In this document: piece by piece, positions 36,069 through 43,583 of the stretch
Layout: each line of letters starts with the position of its first letter
Position numbering within the stretch: the first letter of the stretch is position 1
Assembly (NCBI RefSeq): GCF_003020115.1
Contig: NZ_PYFX01000011.1
Span: 1 to 64,000 of the forward strand
DNA length: 64,000 nucleotides
Origin: Bradyrhizobium sp. MOS002
Lineage (GTDB): Bacteria > Pseudomonadota > Alphaproteobacteria > Rhizobiales > Xanthobacteraceae
Direction of reading: 5' to 3'
The notes under the pieces: generated by a model
Seen by the model: only the letters and a program-made list of their open reading frames with translations
Told to the model about the DNA's origin: nothing
The model's database searches: none
Program-made: the position numbers and the translations under genes

Positions 36069-36725
36069 ATGGCGAAGGCGACACTGACCATCAGCAGCAA
36101 GAACTATTCGTCCTGGTCGCTGCGTGGCTGGCTGCTCACGAAATTTTCCGGGCTCGATTTCGAGGAGATCGTCACCGCGCCGGACGACGCGTCGGCGCGC
36201 GCCGAAATCCTGCTGTTGTCGTCGTCGATCCTGGTGCCATGCCTGCGGCACGACGGTGCGATCGTGTGGGATACGCTGGCGATCGCCGAATATCTCAACG
36301 AGGCGATGCCGGATGCCGGGCTGTTGCCTAGGGATCGCGTTCAGCGCGCGCATTGCCGCTCGATCTGCGGCGAAATCCATTCCGGCTTCACTACCTTGCG
36401 CGCCTCGCTGCCCGTCAATTTGAAGGGGCACTTCCCCGGCTTCAAGATCTGGTCGCGCGCGCAGGCCGACATCGATCGCGTCTGGGCTATCTGGCGCGAC
36501 TGCCTGGAGAAATCGGGCGGGCCCTTCCTGTTCGGCGAGACCCGCACCATGGCTGACGCGATGTATGCCCCGGTGGTGACGCGCTTCGTGACCTACAACG
36601 TCAAGCTCGATCCGCAGCTGCAGGCTTATGCCCATACCATCATGGCCATGCCGGAGATGAAGGAATGGATCGCGGCGGCAAAGGACGAGCCGGCCGAGAT
36701 CGAGGAGCTCGAGGTCGAATATTAG
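36069..36725 (+). CDS. Glutathione S-transferase family protein
   Basis: This 218-residue cytosolic protein has an N-terminal thioredoxin-fold GST domain (TLTISSKNYSSWSLRGWLL, with the serine-rich active-site turn, and LVPCLRHDGAIVWDTLAIAEYLNE for glutathione binding) and a helical C-terminal domain. It resembles the YfcF/zeta-like bacterial group. The start at 36069 gives family length, while the frame extends upstream to 35862 through sequence belonging to the phaZ leader. Substrate unknown. Confidence 0.9.
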   Translation: MAKATLTISSKNYSSWSLRGWLLTKFSGLDFEEIVTAPDDASARAEILLLSSSILVPCLRHDGAIVWDTLAIAEYLNEAMPDAGLLPRDRVQRAHCRSICGEIHSGFTTLRASLPVNLKGHFPGFKIWSRAQADIDRVWAIWRDCLEKSGGPFLFGETRTMADAMYAPVVTRFVTYNVKLDPQLQAYAHTIMAMPEMKEWIAAAKDEPAEIEELEVEY

Positions 36726-36940
36726 GCAGGCCGGGTGCCATCTGCCTGTTTTGGGAGCGCGCATCCAACCGCCGCACCCCCGCAGTCATGTCGTTGAAGC
36801 CGTTAACTTTTGACGCCCGTGGCGGGCTGGGCCTGCTCGCGCGCTGCGCAGATATTGTGTGTGCGCCCTGGCTGGTTGCGACATCTAGCCGTGAACAGGC
36901 GCGTACGGGGCCCTACGGCTGATTCGGACGTGATTCGTTC

Positions 36941-36987
36941 GGGCCGCGTTCCGAAGGTTAAGCCGGGACGCGGCCCCGTTGCATTTT
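36941..36987 (+). terminator. Stem-loop with downstream T-rich end, orphan terminator
   Basis: A 12-base stem (gggccgcgttcc / gggacgcggccc, one G-T pair) with a 12-base loop is followed by cgttgcatttt. It looks like a rho-independent terminator for plus-strand transcription, but the nearest plus-strand gene ends 215 bases upstream. The surrounding 36726-37004 holds no recognisable protein gene. Confidence 0.5.
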
Positions 36988-37004
36988 GAGACAGAAATCA
37001 GTGC

Positions 37005-37229
37005 TCAGGCCACGCCCGAATGCTTCATGCGCGGGACGCGCCAGCCGATGACGGTAGCTTCGACCGCGACGCCGGCCGCATGGTTCTGCCAGCGTCCCTC
37101 GACATAGCGGCAGGCGAACGGCAGCTGATACGTCCCGCTGTGGTCCTCACACAGCACTTCGACTACAAGGCCAGGCGGCGGTTCTCCGGCGCCGTCGAAT
37201 TCAGCCAGTCGTCTGTCGCGCGTTGCCAT
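37005..37229 (-). CDS. Small conserved-type hypothetical protein
   Basis: This 74-residue protein starts MATRDRRLAEFDG at 37229. The sequence has two short predicted strands around VVEVLCEDHSGTYQLPF and VEATVIGWRVP and no membrane segment or signal. I recall similar short proteins in rhizobial genomes but know no function. Codon usage is like the neighbours (GC-rich third positions), which supports a real gene. The longer frame to 37289 adds sequence without a ribosome site. Confidence 0.6.
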   Translation of the reverse strand: MATRDRRLAEFDGAGEPPPGLVVEVLCEDHSGTYQLPFACRYVEGRWQNHAAGVAVEATVIGWRVPRMKHSGVA

Positions 37230-37410
37230 CAAAAACTCCCCTAAACAAAGCCGCGGAAGGAGCGCCCATTTCCTCCGCGTGCAGATCATCGCTCCCCGTC
37301 CAAGGGAACAGCTGCAAGCTCAACGCGAGAATGCGGTACGAGTGTGGTAGCCTCGACAGGCTGCGTGCAAAAAGCGCACATTGCCGTGATTGATTTGACG
37401 AGGAACCTGC

Positions 37411-37767
37411 ATGCTGCTTCGAAGCGCCGGCGTCTGTTTCGCGATGTCACTGCTCGCCGCGCTGGCGATTGCGCCGGTCCGCGCGCAGGACGTGCCCGGT
37501 ATCGAGATCTGCACCGTCGAGAAGACCATGGAGCGCCGCACCAGCTGCCTCCAGAGCAACGTCGACTTCCTCCAGAAGACGATCACCAAGCTCAACCTCG
37601 ATCACCAGCAAAAGCTGGACGCCGCTGGTCGCCAGATCGATGCGTTGAAGACGACCGTGGCCGGCTTGCAGAAGATGCTCGGCGATCTCCAGGCCGCGCA
37701 GGCGAAGATTGCGGAAGATGTGAAGAAGAAGCAGGATGCGCCGCCGCCGAAGGATGCGGCGAAATAG
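37411..37767 (+). CDS. Secreted coiled-coil protein of unknown function
   Basis: This 118-residue protein has a signal peptide ending around PVRAQ (residue 25). Two cysteines (ICTVEK and TSCLQS) follow that could form a disulfide. Next is a long heptad-like helix from about 48 to 105 (FLQKTITKLNLDHQQKL and the segment to DVKKKQD), and the tail is proline/lysine-rich. The shape suggests a small periplasmic coiled-coil protein. No family recognised. It is convergent with the enolase-superfamily gene, nine bases from its stop. Confidence 0.72.
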   Translation: MLLRSAGVCFAMSLLAALAIAPVRAQDVPGIEICTVEKTMERRTSCLQSNVDFLQKTITKLNLDHQQKLDAAGRQIDALKTTVAGLQKMLGDLQAAQAKIAEDVKKKQDAPPPKDAAK

Positions 37768-37776
37768 CCGCCGCGC

Positions 37777-38880
37777 TCAGGCGACGCGATATCGCTCCAT
37801 CACGCTGCGGTCGGGCTCATAACCGAGTCCAGGTCCGGTCGGCACCGCGACATGGCCGGTGGCATCGACATCGGCACGGCCGCCCCAGAGGCAGGCCTCG
37901 CGCTTCAGGTAAAACATCTCGACGAACCCGTCGTCGCGTCCCGCCAGGAGATGCAAGGTCGCCAGCAGGCCGGGGCCGAAATACGGGGAGTGCGGAACGA
38001 TCTTGACGCCGAGCCGATCTGCGAGCGCCGCAACCTTCAGAAATTCCGTGATGCCGCCGACCTTGATCACCGACGGCTGGGCGTGGCTGACCGCGCCCGC
38101 CTCCATCATCTGACGGAATTGATATTCCGTGCAGGCGTTCTCGCCGGCGGCGACGCCGAGTCCGCCCTTGCTGCGGACCTCGGCGAGCGCCGCAAAATCC
38201 TCCGGCGGCCAGACCGGCTCCTCCAGGAACATCGGCTGCGCGTCCCGGCATGTCCTGGCGAACGCGATCGCCTGCTCGCCTGACAGCGGACAGTTCATGT
38301 CCACCATCAGCGGAATGCCAGGTCCGATCGCCGCGCGCGCGGCAAACACCGCCGGCGCCGTGGTCTCGTGCAGCTTGATGGCGCCGTAGCCGAGCGCCAG
38401 CGCCTTCTTGCATTCGGCGGCGATGTTGTCGGGCGAACCGATCCGCAACAGGCTCGCATAGGCCGGAATGGCCGGGCGTCTGGTGCCGCCGAACAGGCGG
38501 TGCAGCGGCACGCCCTTGACCTTGGCGGCGAGGTCCCACAGCGCGATGTCGAGTCCGGAGATCGCGAACATGGTGATGCCGTAACGCCCGAACAGATGCA
38601 GATTGCGCTGGATCTGCTCCATCACCGCCGGAATCCCGGCGGCATCGGGAACCTCCAGCCCACTTGCCTGCGGTGCGATCATTTCCTCGACGGCACTGCG
38701 CGTGGTGCGGGGGCAGACATAGGCGAAAGCATCGCCCCAGCCGGTTAGCCCGGCGTCGGTGCTGACCTCGACCATCACCATGTCGAGGGCGGTGATGGCG
38801 GAGGCGCCCTGACGGAAGCTCGCGACGCCGGCGTCATAGGGGATGCGGATATGGTGCGCGCGCACATCGGTGATCTTCAT
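37777..38880 (-). CDS. Mandelate racemase/muconate lactonizing enzyme family protein
   Basis: This 367-residue enolase-superfamily enzyme is expected to abstract a proton alpha to a carboxylate. Metal ligands are Asp194 (VDMNCP), Glu220 (LEEPVWP) and Glu247 (AGENAC). A lysine is present at 273 (IKVGGITE) and a histidine at 297 (VPHSPY). The usual K-x-K motif at the end of the second strand is instead Lys169-x-His171 (IKLHE), so one expected catalytic lysine is replaced. The substrate cannot be assigned. It is divergent from the AraC-GyrI gene at 39057 and may be its target. Confidence 0.9.
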   Translation of the reverse strand: MKITDVRAHHIRIPYDAGVASFRQGASAITALDMVMVEVSTDAGLTGWGDAFAYVCPRTTRSAVEEMIAPQASGLEVPDAAGIPAVMEQIQRNLHLFGRYGITMFAISGLDIALWDLAAKVKGVPLHRLFGGTRRPAIPAYASLLRIGSPDNIAAECKKALALGYGAIKLHETTAPAVFAARAAIGPGIPLMVDMNCPLSGEQAIAFARTCRDAQPMFLEEPVWPPEDFAALAEVRSKGGLGVAAGENACTEYQFRQMMEAGAVSHAQPSVIKVGGITEFLKVAALADRLGVKIVPHSPYFGPGLLATLHLLAGRDDGFVEMFYLKREACLWGGRADVDATGHVAVPTGPGLGYEPDRSVMERYRVA

Positions 38881-39056
38881 GACGCGGTTCCTCCTGCTTT
38901 CTCGTGAGCGGTTTCAAGGACGTCCCGAGTGTAGCCATGAACGCCCGGACGTTGCCAGTGGCTGGTCCGGCGTTATCCTCTCGCGGGACCGCAACACCGA
39001 TCAAGCGAGACCTGCGGACTTCCCTGCATCATGGTCGCGCTTCGAACGAGAACGCC

Positions 39057-39890
39057 ATGAACCCAGCCCAACGCGCGCTCTGGTATGTCGAGAGCCATCT
39101 GGCCGAGCCGATCACGCTCGACGAGATCGCTGCGGTATCGGGCGTGTCGCGGTTCCACATCGTGCGCGCGTTTGCCGCAGCCGCCGGCCTGCCGGTGATG
39201 CGGTACGTGCGCGCGCGGCGGCTGACCGAGGCGGCGCGCAGTCTTGCGAACGGCGCGCCGGACATCCTGTCGCTGGCGCTGGATGCGGATTACGGCTCGC
39301 ACGAAGCATTCACCCGCGCGTTCCGCGACCAGTTCGGCACCACGCCCGAAGCGGTGCGGGCCGCGCGATGCACCGCCCATCTCAGTCTTCAGGAGCCGAT
39401 CCTCATGGACTCAACCATCTCCGACAAGCTCGCCACCCCGCGCTTCGAAACCGCAAAGGCCTTCCTCGTCGCAGGCATCAACGAGCGCATCTCCTGCGAC
39501 AACGGCGCGGCCATTCCGGGACTGTGGCAGCGCTTCCATCAGGAGGTCGCCGACATTCCCGCGCGCATTGGACCGGTCGCCTATGGCGTCTGCTGCAACG
39601 GTGACGATGCCGGCAATTTCGACTACATCGCAGGCGTCGAGGTCGCCGATTTCTCCGAGCTGCCGCGCCGTTTCGGCCGTATCCGGATCCCCGAGCAGCG
39701 CTATGCGGTGTTCACCCACGCCGACCACGTCGCCTCGATCAGGCGCACCGTCAACGCGATCTGGAATCAGTGGCTGCCGGCCTCCGGCCTGAAGGCTGCC
39801 GATGCGCCGAACTTCGAACGCTACGACGAGAAATTCGATCCCGCCACCGGCAATGGCGGCCTGGAGATTTGGCTACCCGTGCGAGATTAG
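39057..39890 (+). CDS. AraC-type regulator with GyrI-like effector domain
   Basis: This 277-residue protein has an N-terminal AraC DNA-binding domain (about 1-105, with ITLDEIAAVSGVSRFHIVRAFA and LALDADYGSHEAFTRAFRDQFG). It is followed by a GyrI/Rob-like ligand-binding domain (about 120-277, with FLVAGINERISC and YAVFTHADHVASIRRTVNAIW). This architecture is shared with Rob/SoxS-like drug and stress sensors. The start at 39057 was chosen because the DNA-binding domain begins directly after it. It is divergent from the enolase-superfamily gene with a 176-base gap. Confidence 0.9.
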   Translation: MNPAQRALWYVESHLAEPITLDEIAAVSGVSRFHIVRAFAAAAGLPVMRYVRARRLTEAARSLANGAPDILSLALDADYGSHEAFTRAFRDQFGTTPEAVRAARCTAHLSLQEPILMDSTISDKLATPRFETAKAFLVAGINERISCDNGAAIPGLWQRFHQEVADIPARIGPVAYGVCCNGDDAGNFDYIAGVEVADFSELPRRFGRIRIPEQRYAVFTHADHVASIRRTVNAIWNQWLPASGLKAADAPNFERYDEKFDPATGNGGLEIWLPVRD

Positions 39891-40038
39891 CGCGCAACGC
39901 TGGCATACCATCCCGCTTGCTTGGCAAGCCCCGGCGACTTTGTCATAACCGCGGGCAATCTTGCGTGTGGGGGCCCGTGCCGGACATCCCGTGCAAGTCA
40001 AAACAACAAGTCATAACAAGCAGCCGGGAGGGTCCCAC

Positions 40039-40965
40039 ATGTCCAACGTCCGCGTTCTCGCCACCGACCTCGAATTTCCCGAAGGGCCGGTCGTGATGCC
40101 GGACGGCTCGGTGGTGCTGGTGGAAATCCGCGGCCAGCGCCTGACCCGAATCCATCCCGACGGCCGCAAGGAGATCGTCGCGAAGATTCCGGGCGGTCCG
40201 AACGGCGCAGCCCTCGGCCCCGACGGCAAGATCTACATCTGCAACAATGGCGGCTTTTCCTGGATTCCGACCCGCAACATGATCATGCCCGGCCCGCAGC
40301 CGGACGATTATCTCGGCGGCTCGATCCAGCGCGTCGATCTGCAATCCGGCCAGATCGAAACCGTCGTGACCAAATGCGGCGAGCACGATCTGCGCGGGCC
40401 GAACGATCTGGTGTTCGACAAGCAGGGCGGCCTCTGGTTCTCCGATCTCGGCAAGCGCCGCGCGCGCGAGATGGACGTCGGCGGCATGTATTATCTCAAG
40501 CCCGGCATGAAGGAGATCGTCGAGGTCGTGCACGGCATATTGCCGGCTAACGGCATCGGTCTGTCGCCGGACGAGGCCACCGTCTACATCGCGGAGACGC
40601 CGACGGGTCGGCTCTGGGCCTACGAGCTCTCCGCGCCCGGCACGCTCAAGCCGCGCGACGTGATCTATCGCGGCGAGCGGGGCAAACCGATCTGCGGCCT
40701 CGGCGGCTACCAGATGTTCGACTCGCTGGCGGTCGAAGCAAACGGCAATGTCTGCGTCGCCACCCTCGTCTCCGGCTGCATCTCGGTGATCGCGCCGGAT
40801 GGTACCCTGGTCGAGCAGGTCCCGACCGGCGACCGCGTCACCACCAACATCGCCTTCGGCGGCCCCGAGCTGAAGACCGCCTACATCACGCTGTCGGGCA
40901 AGGGCGAGCTGATCGCCATGGACTGGCCGCGCGGCGGTTTGCCGTTGAATTTCCTGAACAAGTGA
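40039..40965 (+). CDS. SMP-30/gluconolactonase family protein
   Basis: This 308-residue six-bladed beta-propeller of the SMP-30/gluconolaconase family comprises metal-dependent lactonases for sugar acids. The family entry motif EFPEGPVVMPDGS, the metal-site segments GGPNGAALGPDGKIYICNN and GPNDLVFDKQGGLWFSD, and the ANGIGLSPDEATVYIAET blade are present. No signal peptide, so cytoplasmic. A GGGAGGG ribosome site precedes the ATG at 40039. A palindromic repeat starts eight bases after the stop. Confidence 0.92.
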   Translation: MSNVRVLATDLEFPEGPVVMPDGSVVLVEIRGQRLTRIHPDGRKEIVAKIPGGPNGAALGPDGKIYICNNGGFSWIPTRNMIMPGPQPDDYLGGSIQRVDLQSGQIETVVTKCGEHDLRGPNDLVFDKQGGLWFSDLGKRRAREMDVGGMYYLKPGMKEIVEVVHGILPANGIGLSPDEATVYIAETPTGRLWAYELSAPGTLKPRDVIYRGERGKPICGLGGYQMFDSLAVEANGNVCVATLVSGCISVIAPDGTLVEQVPTGDRVTTNIAFGGPELKTAYITLSGKGELIAMDWPRGGLPLNFLNK

Positions 40966-40972
40966 GCCAAGC

Positions 40973-41051
40973 CGTCATTGCGAGCGAAGCGAAGCAATCC
41001 AGGAATGCGTCCGCGGTGACAGTCTGGATTGCTTCGCTGCTCGCAATGACG
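40973..41051. repeat. Palindromic intergenic repeat, copy R7
   Basis: This 79-base copy starts seven bases after the SMP-30 stop and ends 21 bases before the acetyltransferase start, almost filling the gap between two genes on the same strand. The right arm lacks a few bases (cttcgctgctcgcaatgacg). It may terminate or attenuate read-through between the two genes. Confidence 0.9.
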
Positions 41052-41072
41052 TGACGCAAGGAGAGATATTCG

Positions 41073-41666
41073 ATGCCCTGGCCTGATCCCATCACCCTGC
41101 GCGGACAGCACGCCCGTCTCGAGCCACTGTCGAAAGAGCATCGCGAGGGGCTGGTGGAGGCCGTGAAGGACGGCAATCTCTCCACCATCTGGTACACTGC
41201 GATCCCGACGCCTGATAACATGACTAAGGAAATCGATCGCCGCCTTGGGCTTCAAGCCGCGGGCTCGATGCTGCCGTTCACGGTGTTCGACGCCGGCGGC
41301 AAGATCGTCGGACAGACCACCTACATGAACATCGATGCCGCCAATCGCCGCGTCGAGATCGGCTCGACCTGGTATGGGAAGAGCGCGCAACGCGGTCCGC
41401 TCAACACCCAGTGCAAGCTGTTACTGCTCACCCACGCCTTCGAGACCCTGGACTGCATCGCGGTGGAATTCCGCACCCACTTCTTCAACCACCAGAGCCG
41501 CAATGCCATCGAGCGCCTCGGCGCCAAGCAGGACGGCATCCTGCGCAGCCACCAGGTCGCGCCGAACGGCACGCTGCGCGACACGGTGGTCTACAGCATC
41601 ACCGCCGCCGAATGGCCGACGGTGCGAACGCATTTGAATTATCAACTCAACGACAAGCCGCGCTAG
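41073..41666 (+). CDS. GNAT family N-acetyltransferase (RimJ/RimL-like)
   Basis: This 197-residue acetyl-CoA-dependent acetyltransferase of the GNAT_3/RimL-like group starts with ITLRGQHARLEPLSKEHREGL. It has the beta-strand pair IVGQTTYMNID / RVEIGSTWYGKSAQRGPLNTQCKLLLL and ends with the NHQSRNAIERLGAKQDGILR segment typical of the family. A GGAGAG ribosome site precedes the ATG, and the leader comes from the flank of repeat R7. The acceptor is unknown (ribosomal protein, antibiotic or small amine). It is followed by the GMC oxidoreductase after 16 bases. Confidence 0.91.
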   Translation: MPWPDPITLRGQHARLEPLSKEHREGLVEAVKDGNLSTIWYTAIPTPDNMTKEIDRRLGLQAAGSMLPFTVFDAGGKIVGQTTYMNIDAANRRVEIGSTWYGKSAQRGPLNTQCKLLLLTHAFETLDCIAVEFRTHFFNHQSRNAIERLGAKQDGILRSHQVAPNGTLRDTVVYSITAAEWPTVRTHLNYQLNDKPR

Positions 41667-41682
41667 AGGCGGCCGAGGCACC

Positions 41683-43329
41683 ATGGACAGATTTGATTAT
41701 GTGATCGTCGGCGCGGGCTCCGCCGGTTGCGTGCTCACCAGCCGGCTGAGCGAAGACCCCAACACCAGCGTCTGCGTGCTCGAGGCGGGCCCGAGCGACT
41801 GGCACCCCTACATCCATCTGCCGGCCGGCTTCATCAAGACCTTCCACATGAAGAGCATCAACTGGGCCTACCAGCAGGAGGTCGGGCCCTGGACCGGCGG
41901 GCGCAGCATCTACGCGCCGCGCGGCAAGACGCTCGGCGGCTCGTCCTCGATCAACGGCCACATCTACAATCGCGGCCAGCGCATGGATTTCGACACCTGG
42001 GCGCAAATGGGCAATCGCGGCTGGGGCTATGCCGACGTGCTGCCTTACTTCCGGCGGCTGGAGAAACGGGTCGGCGAGGGCGAGGACATTTATCGCGGCC
42101 GCGATGGCAATCTCACAGTCACCACCATGAACTGGCGCGATCCGCTCTGCGAAGCCTTCATGGAAGGCGCGGTCTCGCTCGGTATCCCCCGCAACCCCGA
42201 TTACAACGGCGCGAAGCAGGAGGGCATCTCCTACTGCCAGCGCACCATCGACAAGGGCCTGCGCGTCTCCGGCTCGACCGCGTTCCTCAAGCCGGCGATG
42301 AAGCGGCCCAACGTGCATGTGCACACCCACGCGCACGCGACCGAGATCATCTTCGAGGGCAAGCGCGCCGTCGGCGTACGCTATATGAAGGGCGGCTCCG
42401 GCGGCACGCCGGTCGAGGTCCGCGCCAACAAGGAAGTGATCCTCTCCGGCGGCACCTATAATTCGCCGCAGCTGCTCCAGCTCTCCGGCATCGGCTCGCC
42501 CGATTTGCTGGGCGCCCACGGCATCCCAGTGCGTCACGCGCTGCCGGTCGGCGAAGGCCTGCAGGACCATTACGCCCCGCGCACGGTCGCGCGCGTGAAG
42601 GATATCAAGACCATCAACGAGCTCCGCCGCGGCTTCTCGCTATGGATCGAAGCGCTGAAATGGGCGACCGCGCGCAAAGGACTGCTCTCGCTGTCGCCGA
42701 CCATGGTCTATTGCTTCTGGCATTCCGGCGAGAGCGCCGACTCGTCCGATCTCCAGCTCACCTTCACGCCGGCGAGCTACAAGGAAGGCGTGCAGGGCCA
42801 GCTCGAGGACGAGCCCGGCATGACGGTCGCCTCCTGGCAGCAGCGCCCGGAGAGCCGCGGCTATGTCCGCATTCGCTCGTCTGATCCGTTTGCGCCGCCG
42901 ATCATCCAGACCAACTATCTCGACGCCGAGCTCGACCGCCGCGTCATCGTCGGCGGCATGAAGCTCGCGCGCAGGCTCTTGAAGAGCGCGCCGCTGTCGC
43001 CCTATTATGCTTACGAGGATTTCCCCGGCCCCAACATCAACACAGACGACGAATTCCTCGCAGCCGCCACCGAGCGCGGCACCACCACCTTCCACCCCGG
43101 CTGCACCTGCCGCATGGGCCCGGCAGATTCGACCTGGGCTGTGGTCGACGACCAACTGCGCGTCCACGGCCTCGAAGGCCTCCGCGTCATCGACGCCTCG
43201 GTGATGCCGCGCATGATCTCGGCGAACCTCAACGCCTCCACCATGATGATCGCGGATCGTGCCTCCGACCTCATCCGCGGCAAGCAGCCGATGGAAGCCG
43301 CGCGGGTGCCGGATGCGGCGGTGGCGTGA
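41683..43329 (+). CDS. GMC family oxidoreductase (choline dehydrogenase-like)
   Basis: This 548-residue flavoprotein of the glucose-methanol-choline family oxidises alcohols to aldehydes. The FAD motif DYVIVGAGSAGCVL is at residues 5-18, GMC signature 1 is at about 80-95 (PRGKTLGGSSSING), and signature 2 is GGTYNSPQLLQLSGIG. The active-site histidine is likely in TTFHPGCTCRMG near 475. The close relatives are often called choline dehydrogenase or alcohol dehydrogenase. No betaine-aldehyde dehydrogenase or bet regulator is adjacent, so choline is not certain. Spacing of 16 bases links it to the acetyltransferase gene. Confidence 0.93.
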   Translation: MDRFDYVIVGAGSAGCVLTSRLSEDPNTSVCVLEAGPSDWHPYIHLPAGFIKTFHMKSINWAYQQEVGPWTGGRSIYAPRGKTLGGSSSINGHIYNRGQRMDFDTWAQMGNRGWGYADVLPYFRRLEKRVGEGEDIYRGRDGNLTVTTMNWRDPLCEAFMEGAVSLGIPRNPDYNGAKQEGISYCQRTIDKGLRVSGSTAFLKPAMKRPNVHVHTHAHATEIIFEGKRAVGVRYMKGGSGGTPVEVRANKEVILSGGTYNSPQLLQLSGIGSPDLLGAHGIPVRHALPVGEGLQDHYAPRTVARVKDIKTINELRRGFSLWIEALKWATARKGLLSLSPTMVYCFWHSGESADSSDLQLTFTPASYKEGVQGQLEDEPGMTVASWQQRPESRGYVRIRSSDPFAPPIIQTNYLDAELDRRVIVGGMKLARRLLKSAPLSPYYAYEDFPGPNINTDDEFLAAATERGTTTFHPGCTCRMGPADSTWAVVDDQLRVHGLEGLRVIDASVMPRMISANLNASTMMIADRASDLIRGKQPMEAARVPDAAVA

Positions 43330-43583
43330 GGCAAACTACGCAGTTTGTGCACGTCGCCGTTCCCGCCCTTTGTCACTGCGCGAGCGCTGGTGGTAGCCGT
43401 CCCGAAGGCCGGACAGTCGATCAGATGCGGCCCCGAACTGCGAATGCCTGCTACAGCCCCTTGAGGGGACATTGCCAATGAGACCAGTCAGGTCCGAAAA
43501 CGCTACAGGGAGACTAATTCAGTAGAGCCTGAGCGGAAATGCTTGCCCAATAACTGCTATAGTCGCCGCATCGGTGACGTGCG

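Noticed and set aside
36780..37000. Possible tRNA or other structured RNA gene in the gap after the glutathione transferase
   Set aside because: I found a hairpin but no cloverleaf arms, no GTTC-type T loop and no CCA end.
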